In this document: in pieces, positions 32,004-38,408 of the stretch
Layout: each line of letters begins with the position of its first letter
Position numbering within the stretch: position 1 is the first letter of the stretch
NCBI GenBank assembly: GCA_040904825.1
Contig: JBBDSU010000038.1
Location: 1-38,408 of the forward strand
Origin: JBBDSU01 sp040904825
Lineage (GTDB): Bacteria > Actinomycetota > Nitriliruptoria > Nitriliruptorales > Nitriliruptoraceae
Reading direction: 5' to 3'
Length of the DNA: 38,408 bases
Made by a program: the position numbers and the translations under genes
The notes under the pieces: model-generated
The model's input: only the letters and a program-made list of their open reading frames with translations
The model's database searches: none
What the model was told of the DNA's origin: nothing

Positions 32004-32474
32004 ATGGCAGACAAGCGTCGTCGCCAGCATCTGCTGAGGCAGTTGGTCGAAGAACGACCCCTGACCTCGCAGTCCGAGGTCGTCGCAGCTTTGGCCGAGC
32101 ATGGCGTCGCAGTCCATGAAGCAACCGTCAGTCGGGACCTCGCCGAGATGGGCGCCATCAAGACCCGTGGTGGCGACGGCGTGTCGCGCTATCGGTTCGC
32201 TACCGAGACGCCGACGGCGACGGGACGCGAACGGCTTGACGACACTTTGCACCAGTTCGTGACGAAGGTGACCGCTAGTGGCAATCTCGCGATCCTGCGG
32301 ACGCCACCGGCATGTGCCCATCCGGTCGCGTCGGTGCTCGACCTTGCTGACCTTGATGATGTCGCCGCTACCGTCGCGGGCGATGACACCGTGCTTGTTG
32401 TCGCACGTGAGGGCCTCAGCGGTCGAACGCTCGCCGACGACCTTGCACGTCGTGCAGGCGTGACGGTCAGATGA
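32004..32474 (+). CDS. argR: Arginine repressor
   Basis: A 156-aa ArgR. The N-terminal winged helix contains LTSQSEVVAALAEHGV and the recognition helix ATVSRDLAEMGAIK; the C-terminal oligomerisation and arginine-binding domain has the core VASVLDLADLDDVAAT followed by GDDTVLVVAREG, including the GDD-type Asp residues that contact arginine. With arginine bound, it represses arg genes at ARG boxes; candidate boxes are seen at 26043-26072. Its location within the operon it controls implies autoregulation. Confidence 0.95.
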   Translation: MADKRRRQHLLRQLVEERPLTSQSEVVAALAEHGVAVHEATVSRDLAEMGAIKTRGGDGVSRYRFATETPTATGRERLDDTLHQFVTKVTASGNLAILRTPPACAHPVASVLDLADLDDVAATVAGDDTVLVVAREGLSGRTLADDLARRAGVTVR

Positions 32475-32535
32475 TGTGTGCAACCCCAACCAGCATGTCG
32501 TCGCCCAGCGACGCAACCATGATGAGGACTCCAGC

Positions 32536-33783
32536 ATGAGCAAGCCCCGCATTGTCCTGGCGTATTCCGGTGGACTCGACACATCCGTGGCAATTCGCTG
32601 GCTCCAAGAGCACAAGGATGTTGATGTCGTTGCCTGCGCCGTTGACGTTGGTCAAGGGCGCGGTGACAGCCTTGGGGGAGGCGTCGTGCAGCGCGACGAC
32701 CTTGAGGAGATTCGCCAGCGCGGTCTCGACTGCGGTGCCGTCGAATCGGTCGTTGTCGATGCATCGTCAGAATTCGCCACGGACTTCATTGCGCCGGCGC
32801 TGAAGGCCAATGCCCTGTACATGGGGAAGTATCCGTTGGTTTCGGCGTTGTCGCGACCTTTGATCGTCAAGCACCTGGTCAGGGTTGCTCGCGAGACGGG
32901 TGCTGCAGGCGTGGCGCATGGCTGCACCGGTAAAGGCAACGACCAGGTTCGGTTCGAGGTGGGCACGATGTGCTTGGCACCCGATCTCGTCAATCTGGCT
33001 CCCATTCGCGAGTGGGGTCTGACACGAGACGCGGCCATTGACTATGCCAACGAGCGTGGCATCCCGATTCCCATTTCGAGCAAGTCGTCGCCGTACTCGA
33101 TCGACGAGAACGCCTGGGGTCGCACCGCCGAATGCGGCATCCTCGAGGACCCATGGGCGAAGCCGCCACGCGATGTCTACGAACGGACGGTCGACGTCGC
33201 CGACGCGCCAGACACACCTGACGAGGTGGTGATCCGTTTCGAGCGGGGGCTGCCTGTCGCACTCGATGGGCGCGAACTGCCGCTCGATCGGCTGGTCGAA
33301 GAGATCGATGCGCGGGCTGGCGCGCACGGCATCGGGCGCATCGACATGATCGAGGACCGGCTCGTTGGCATCAAGAGCCGTGAAATCTACGAGGTGCCGG
33401 GCGCAATCACGCTGATCACAGCGCATCGTGATCTTGAGGATCTGTGTCTCGAACAGGAACTGGCCGACCACAAGCGGCAGCAAGAAGGTCGCTACGCGCA
33501 GTTGATCTACAACGGCTTGTGGTGGGGTCCACTGAAGCGCGCATTGGACGCGTTCATCGATGAGGCGAGCACCTATGTCAACGGTGAAGTACGCGTTGAA
33601 CTGTTCAAAGGCAACGCCACGGTGGTCGGTCGTCGCAGCCCAGAGTCGGGCTTGTACGACTTCGGCATGGCAACCTATGACGAGACAGACGAGTTCGACC
33701 AGACCCTGGCCGAGGGCTTTGTGAAATTGTGGGGCTTGCCGTTGAAGACCTGGGCGGCGAAGAACCCGACGCAACACCCGTAA
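32536..33783 (+). CDS. argG: Argininosuccinate synthase with a short insertion
   Basis: Joins citrulline and aspartate using ATP. The 415-aa product has the N-type ATP loop LAYSGGLDTSVAI (residues 8-20), GKYPLVSALSRPLI, GCTGKGNDQVRFE and SSKSSPYSIDENAWG. Right after AVDVGQG (residues 35-41) there are about 12 extra residues (RGDSLGGGVVQRD) before the usual DLEEIR helix, where the typical enzyme has only one or two residues; see findings. ATG 32536 with GAGG upstream; the frame is open to 32476. It follows argR after 61 bases. Confidence 0.95.
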   Translation: MSKPRIVLAYSGGLDTSVAIRWLQEHKDVDVVACAVDVGQGRGDSLGGGVVQRDDLEEIRQRGLDCGAVESVVVDASSEFATDFIAPALKANALYMGKYPLVSALSRPLIVKHLVRVARETGAAGVAHGCTGKGNDQVRFEVGTMCLAPDLVNLAPIREWGLTRDAAIDYANERGIPIPISSKSSPYSIDENAWGRTAECGILEDPWAKPPRDVYERTVDVADAPDTPDEVVIRFERGLPVALDGRELPLDRLVEEIDARAGAHGIGRIDMIEDRLVGIKSREIYEVPGAITLITAHRDLEDLCLEQELADHKRQQEGRYAQLIYNGLWWGPLKRALDAFIDEASTYVNGEVRVELFKGNATVVGRRSPESGLYDFGMATYDETDEFDQTLAEGFVKLWGLPLKTWAAKNPTQHP

Positions 33784-33847
33784 GGCGCGTGCTGGACGTT
33801 GCTTGACCGGCAGGCAACGCTCGGTCCCGTAGCGAGGTGGTCTGCCA

Positions 33848-35368
33848 ATGGGCACGAGCGACACGAATGAAGAAGAAGGGCAGGTGGCAACGGTGACGCC
33901 CCAAGACTCGCCTTCGCGTGCATCCGACGGTGGAGGTCCGGCACATGCGGGTTCTCCACCGTCAGCAGGCGGCCGCTTGTGGGGTGGCCGCTTTGGGGCC
34001 GGGCCTGACCAGGCAGCTTGGCAACTCGGGCGGTCGACGAGTTTCGACCGCCGGTTGTGGCGCGAAGACCTCGCCTCGTCGCGTGCTCATGCTGGAGAAC
34101 TCCATCGGATCGGCATCCTCACCGAAGAGGAACTGAACCGGATGCTCGAAGCCTTGACCGAATGTGCCGACGCTTTCGCTGCCGGGACGTTCGAGCTCCG
34201 CGACGATGACGAGGACGTCCACGGCGCAATCGAGCGGTGGCTCGTCGACGAGCTTGGGTCGCTCGGCGGAAAGTTGCGCGCAGGCAGATCGCGCAACGAT
34301 CAGATCGCCAACGACCTGCGGCTGTGGTGCCGCCAAGCCTGTGACGATCTTGTGGAGATGGTTGGACGCCTGCAGACGGCATTGGCTGATCAAGCCGAAG
34401 CCCACCTTGATTGGCTCGCTCCGGGCTATACCCATCTGCAACGTGGTCAGCCGATCGTTCTCGGCCACCATTTGCTGGCGTGGGTGTGGGCTTTGGATCG
34501 CGACGCGGGACGTCTCGCCGATGCGCGGGATCGACTCGACGTGTCAGTGCTGGGATCAGGTGCGCTCGCTGGCCAGACGCTTGGCTTGGATGCAGAGGCC
34601 TACGCCACCGCGCTTGGGTATGCGCGGGTGGCCCCCAACTCGATTGATGCCGTCGCGAGTCGAGATTTTGCGGCCGAGGTGCTGTCGGCGTGTGCAATCT
34701 TGGCCGTCACGTGCTCTCGCATCGGGGAAGAGATCGTCCTGTGGTCGACCGCTGAGTTTGGATTTGCCCGCCTCGGTGATGCGTATTCGACCGGTTCGTC
34801 GATCATGCCTCAGAAGCGCAATCCGGATGTTGCCGAGTTGTCACGCGGGAAAGCGGGCCGGGTTATCGGTGACCTGGTCGCGCTGTTGACCATGCTCAAA
34901 GGATTGCCGCTGTCCTACAACCGCGATCTGCAGGAAGACAAAGAACCACTCTTCGACGCGGTCGACAGCCTCTCGCTGGTACTTCCAGCATTGACAGGAG
35001 CAGTGGCCTCGCTGGTCTTCGATCGCGGCCGGCTCGCAGAGGCATCCGCCGGTGGATTCTCGTTGGCGACGGATCTGGCTGAGGAACTGGTTCGCCGTGG
35101 TGTTCCTTTCCGCGATGCCCATGACATCGTGGGAGGGCTCGTCCGCCTGGCGGAGGAATCTGGGCACGACCTTGATGGATTTGACGGCGCAACGCTGGCT
35201 GCGGCCCACCCATCGTTAGATGAGTCGGTGGCGGACCTGTTGGACGTGGACAAAGCCGTAGCTCGTCGCGACGGGGTCAATGCGACAGCGCCGTCATCTG
35301 TGCGCGTCCAGCTCGTTCGCGCCCGGCAATCGATCGCGAACAATATGTCAGCAACCGAGGGCGGGTAA
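33848..35368 (+). CDS. argH: Argininosuccinate lyase
   Basis: Cleaves argininosuccinate to arginine and fumarate, the final step. The 506-aa product has GGRLWGGRF, AGRSRNDQIA, TPL-type block GYTHLQRGQP, and the superfamily signature GSSIMPQKRNPD with the catalytic Ser loop. About 40 residues before GGRLWGGRF are Ser/Gly/Asp-rich and absent from most homologues. ATG 33848 is supported by GAGGTGG 7 bases upstream; GTG 33884 (after GAAGAAGGG) would give a product nearer to the standard length. Confidence 0.95.
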   Translation: MGTSDTNEEEGQVATVTPQDSPSRASDGGGPAHAGSPPSAGGRLWGGRFGAGPDQAAWQLGRSTSFDRRLWREDLASSRAHAGELHRIGILTEEELNRMLEALTECADAFAAGTFELRDDDEDVHGAIERWLVDELGSLGGKLRAGRSRNDQIANDLRLWCRQACDDLVEMVGRLQTALADQAEAHLDWLAPGYTHLQRGQPIVLGHHLLAWVWALDRDAGRLADARDRLDVSVLGSGALAGQTLGLDAEAYATALGYARVAPNSIDAVASRDFAAEVLSACAILAVTCSRIGEEIVLWSTAEFGFARLGDAYSTGSSIMPQKRNPDVAELSRGKAGRVIGDLVALLTMLKGLPLSYNRDLQEDKEPLFDAVDSLSLVLPALTGAVASLVFDRGRLAEASAGGFSLATDLAEELVRRGVPFRDAHDIVGGLVRLAEESGHDLDGFDGATLAAAHPSLDESVADLLDVDKAVARRDGVNATAPSSVRVQLVRARQSIANNMSATEGG

Positions 35369-35375
35369 CCATCCC

Positions 35376-37133
35376 ATGGGTGAGTCCAATGCCAAGGTCG
35401 CCCGCCTGCTCGGCGAGCTGGCTCGCCTGACGGAACTTGACGAGGGCGACCCCAACGCCTTCCGGGTTCGTGCGTATCGCAATGCCCAGCGAGCGGTCGA
35501 AGGCCTTGATGCCGATGTCGCCGGCATGACAGCCGCTGATCTCGCCAAGGTTCGGGGGATTGGCAAGAGCATCGCCGGCCGGATTCGCGAATATGTCGAC
35601 ACCAGCACCATCGAGCGACTTGAGGAGCTTCGGCGAGCCCATCCTGCCTCGGTCGCGGCACTGCGTGATGTGCCAGGTTTGGGGCCCAAGTCGATCCGTG
35701 TGTTGGTCGAGCAGTTGGGTATTGCCGACCTCGACGGGTTGGTGGAAGCGCTCGACGATGGGCGAGTTGCTGCCCTCGATGGTTTCGGCCAGCGGACAGT
35801 CGACAAGCTCAGGGCCGGCATCGACGAACTTGGCCTGACATCCAAGCAGCGGCGCGTTCCGCTCGCTGATGCGCTGGACGTCGCTGGACGAATTGTCGCG
35901 GCGTTCGAGCGCGCCGGGGCGCGGCGTGTGACGCCTGCTGGGTCTACTCGGCGTTTCGTTGAGACCGTCGGCGATCTCGATGTCCTCGTCGACGTGGATG
36001 ACGACCTCGATATTGAGGCAGTCCTGGGTGCTGCGGTTGACATCAACCGAGTCATCGGATCCGGTTCGACGAAGGTTTCAGTCGCCGCTGATGGATTGCA
36101 GATTGATGTCAGGCGAGTTCCCGCGGGCTCGTTCGGTGCTGCACTCATCTATTTCACTGGATCACGGGATCACAACATACGTCTGCGCCAGCGGGCACTG
36201 GATCGCGGGCTGACTCTCAATGAATATGGCTTCCGACCTCATGCCAATCACGATCATGCTGAGTCCCAAGGGCTGTTTGACGAAGCCGCGATGACAGAAG
36301 AAGGCGTCTACAGGCAACTTGAGATGGCCTGGGTGCCACCGGAGATTCGCGAAGACGATGGCGAGATCGAGGCTGCTGCCGACGGAAGCTTGCCGCGCCT
36401 CATTGAGTCCGAAGACATTCAGGGCGACTTACACGTCCACACGGATGTATCGGGTGATGGTCGCGACAGCCTCGAAGTCATGGTCGATGCCGCTGTCCTG
36501 GCCGGTCTCTCATACCTGGCGACTACCGATCACGCTGAAGGTCTCGCCATCAATGGAGCGACGCGTCGCCAGATGCTGGATCAACGACGGCAGTTGCAAG
36601 ACCTGGAGCAGTCGCGTGGTGACATCAGACTTCTCCACGGTGCAGAGCTGAACATCGGTGCGGACGGTGGACTCGACTACGACGCCAAGTTCTTGCGCGG
36701 ATTCGACTGGCTTGTTGCCAGCGTCCACTCACATTTCGGTCTCAATGTCGCCGACCAAACCCGTCGCGTAATCGCCGCGATGCGTCATCCATCGATTACC
36801 GCTATCGGCCACCTGACAGGTCGCATGATCGGTAGAAGGCCATCGATCAAGCTCGACATCGATGCGATTCTCGATGCTGCAGTCGAGACGAACACCGCCA
36901 TTGAGATCAACGCGAGTCTGCGACGTTTGGAACCGCCTCGGGAGGTCTTGCGGCAGGCGGCGCGACGAGGAGTTCCTCTCGTGCTGTCGACAGATGCGCA
37001 CTCAAAAGGCGAGTTGTCTCGGCGTCAGCACGGCATCGCTCACGCGCGAGGCGCATGGATTACATCCGACCACGTGCTCAACACCCGGAGTTCCGATGAA
37101 TTTGAGCGATGGCTCGGAGATCGGATCGGGTGA
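35376..37133 (+). CDS. polX: PolX-family DNA polymerase with PHP domain
   Basis: Bacterial family X polymerase for gap filling in base-excision repair. The 585-aa product has an 8-kDa-like domain and helix-hairpin-helix motifs (KVRGIGKSIAGRI, DVPGLGPKSIRVL), the palm with catalytic acids D200, D202 (GDLDVLVDV) and D244 (LQIDVRRV), and a C-terminal PHP phosphoesterase with HVH (352-354), TTDHAEG, GAELNIG, SVHSHF and STDAHSK, giving 3'-5' exonuclease activity in studied homologues. All metal ligands seem intact. It follows argH after 7 bases and may be transcribed with the arg operon. I chose ATG 35376; the frame is open upstream inside argH. Confidence 0.95.
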   Translation: MGESNAKVARLLGELARLTELDEGDPNAFRVRAYRNAQRAVEGLDADVAGMTAADLAKVRGIGKSIAGRIREYVDTSTIERLEELRRAHPASVAALRDVPGLGPKSIRVLVEQLGIADLDGLVEALDDGRVAALDGFGQRTVDKLRAGIDELGLTSKQRRVPLADALDVAGRIVAAFERAGARRVTPAGSTRRFVETVGDLDVLVDVDDDLDIEAVLGAAVDINRVIGSGSTKVSVAADGLQIDVRRVPAGSFGAALIYFTGSRDHNIRLRQRALDRGLTLNEYGFRPHANHDHAESQGLFDEAAMTEEGVYRQLEMAWVPPEIREDDGEIEAAADGSLPRLIESEDIQGDLHVHTDVSGDGRDSLEVMVDAAVLAGLSYLATTDHAEGLAINGATRRQMLDQRRQLQDLEQSRGDIRLLHGAELNIGADGGLDYDAKFLRGFDWLVASVHSHFGLNVADQTRRVIAAMRHPSITAIGHLTGRMIGRRPSIKLDIDAILDAAVETNTAIEINASLRRLEPPREVLRQAARRGVPLVLSTDAHSKGELSRRQHGIAHARGAWITSDHVLNTRSSDEFERWLGDRIG

Positions 37134-37284
37134 CGGATTCGCTTGTCGACGGTGCGCGCCAACGAGCGTGTGTGGTCAGTGTGGACCGGTCAAATGGTGG
37201 TGCATCGCGCCGTGTTGCGATGGCTGGATCGTCGAAGAACGGGTCACAGGCCAATCAACGGCCAATCCCGTGGATCTGCCGTAG
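37096..37284 (+). CDS. Candidate Cys-rich zinc-ribbon-like small protein, 62 aa
   Basis: A frame from ATG 37096 to TAG 37282-37284, starting inside polX in another frame and extending 151 bases past its stop. GGAG lies 5 bases before the ATG. The product has seven Cys, the first four as two CxxC knuckles (CRRCAPTSVCGQCG), then WWCIAPCCDGW and a regular-looking tail. Codon third positions in the part beyond polX are richer in G/C than in the competing frame. Chance Cys in an out-of-frame reading is possible, so this is only a candidate. Confidence 0.3.
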   Translation: MNLSDGSEIGSGDGFACRRCAPTSVCGQCGPVKWWCIAPCCDGWIVEERVTGQSTANPVDLP

Positions 37285-37350
37285 GCGGCCAGCGGCGAGG
37301 GAATCAGGCGCTTTAAGGGTCAAATACGGGGAGCGTGAAGCGACCGTCAA

Positions 37351-37379
37351 TTGACAGCATTGAGAGGGTGCCGTACTGT
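37351..37379 (+). promoter_or_regulatory. rrn P1: rRNA promoter P1 (sigma70-like)
   Basis: A perfect -35 TTGACA at 37351-37356, a 17-base spacer and TACTGT at 37374-37379 (4 of 6 to TATAAT). It is about 470 bases before 16S, a usual distance for actinobacterial rRNA promoters. The -35 is embedded in the palindrome GTCAATTGAC (37346-37355). Confidence 0.8.
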
Positions 37380-37475
37380 TCCGATTCGCGCAGCACACAC
37401 GGCTCGCTCTCCGAGTCCGACTTACGGCAGCATGTCGCCGCAGGTCGCCCACACGCTGCCACGCAAGCCTCGCAC

Positions 37476-37505
37476 TTGGCACTGCACGATCGACGCTGGT
37501 ACCAT
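37476..37505 (+). promoter_or_regulatory. Candidate rRNA promoter P2
   Basis: TTGGCA at 37476-37481, an 18-base spacer and TACCAT at 37500-37505. Weaker than P1 but well formed and correctly placed for a second start in a multi-promoter rRNA operon. Confidence 0.5.
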
Positions 37506-37622
37506 TACCGGTCCGCCCGATCGCGCCAAGCGCGAGACAGCGGAGTCCCTAACAAGGAAGCCGGCCCCGGCTCGAGCATGCACTCGATGGTGGGCGGAAC
37601 CCTTGCGGACGCTAGACCGCTC

Positions 37623-37648
37623 CTTGAGAACTGCACAGGGTGCCAAAA
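37623..37648 (+). promoter_or_regulatory. rRNA leader antitermination-type element
   Basis: CTTGAGAACTGCACAGGGT followed by GCCAAAA matches the conserved leader block of actinobacterial rRNA operons (TTTGAGAACTCAACAG...GTGCCAAA in Streptomyces and mycobacteria), which contains the boxA-like site for Nus factors. Confidence 0.72.
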
Positions 37649-37774
37649 GCCAGTGACGCTACGCGTCGCCTTCGGGCAGCGCGTGGTGACACAACCCCGT
37701 CGGTCATCGCTTTCGAGTAATGACCTACGAGTGAGTGTTAAGTAGTAACCCCTTAAGAACGATGAAGGGATCAA

Positions 37775-37840
37775 GGCCACCGCAAGGTGGTCCATGAACC
37801 TTCGTTGTCAATGGTCTGTACGTGTCGCTTCGGTGACACG
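37775..37840 (+). ncRNA. 16S rRNA leader hairpins (GCAA and UUCG tetraloops)
   Basis: Part of the pre-rRNA leader. GGCCACC (37775-37781) pairs with GGTGGTC (37786-37792) around GCAA. CGTGTCGC (37821-37828) pairs with GTGACACG (37833-37840) around TTCG, a c(UUCG)g tetraloop, ending 9 bases before the 16S 5' end. Such leader structures help transcription, folding and processing. Confidence 0.65.
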
Positions 37841-37849
37841 AACGATCTT

Positions 37850-38408
<559 letters not shown>

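Noticed and set aside
37130..37354. 74-aa frame starting with GTGA overlap at the polX stop
   Set aside because: It overlaps the rRNA promoter -35 region, has poor third-position G/C and low-complexity Arg/Ser content.

Overview
This window comes from a high-GC actinobacterium (phylum Actinomycetota). Two things support that. The gene order infC-rpmI-rplT-rRNA methyltransferase-pheS-pheT-argC-argJ-argB-argD-argF-argR-argG-argH, preceded by a DUF1844-type gene, is the order familiar from Actinobacteria. The last 559 bases are the 5' part of a 16S rRNA gene that reads as actinobacterial, possibly Acidimicrobiia or a related deep class (class assignment is a guess without alignment). The sequence is a draft scaffold with two runs of exactly 100 N (4379-4478 and 28331-28430).

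Layout. 1-2844: a truncated Rossmann-fold gene, then hemE and hemY for heme synthesis. 2851-7190: housekeeping and hypothetical genes: a SRAP/HMCES-type abasic-site protein, an unlisted 52-aa membrane protein, a pterin dehydratase, an anchored zinc metalloprotease, a two-helix membrane protein, a PlsC-type acyltransferase and MsrB. 7276-10766: pfkA and a threonine aldolase gene overlapping by ATGA, then, on the opposite strand, DAHP synthase (first step of aromatic amino acid synthesis). Upstream of the DAHP synthase gene lies a 29-codon leader peptide with Trp-Tyr-Tyr codons and mutually exclusive hairpins, which I read as a ribosome-mediated attenuator. 10878-17226: cell-envelope and signalling genes: zinc-ribbon/discoidin-like membrane protein, PASTA kinase PknB, three lipoproteins and two small unknowns. 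17282-18532: hisE-hisG on the minus strand.

18755-25935 is the translation block: DUF1844-type protein, infC with an apparent AUC start and a strong palindrome in its leader, rpmI, rplT, a SpoU methyltransferase, pheS, pheT and arfB. 26043-35368 is a complete arginine pathway, argCJBDF-R-GH, largely coupled by 4-base overlaps, with candidate ArgR boxes on the promoter. ArgJ recycles acetyl groups, and ArgB carries the N-terminal helix typical of arginine-inhibited enzymes, so control probably acts both through ArgR and by feedback. polX follows, then an rRNA leader with two sigma70-like promoters, a conserved antitermination-type element and the start of 16S.

The most rewarding points are the aromatic attenuator, the false gap in argJ (an identical 55-base overlap on both sides, so the gene is intact), the infC start and leader, the SDEAP minisatellite at the end of argB, and two small genes (52-aa membrane protein; a more speculative Cys-rich 62-aa protein).
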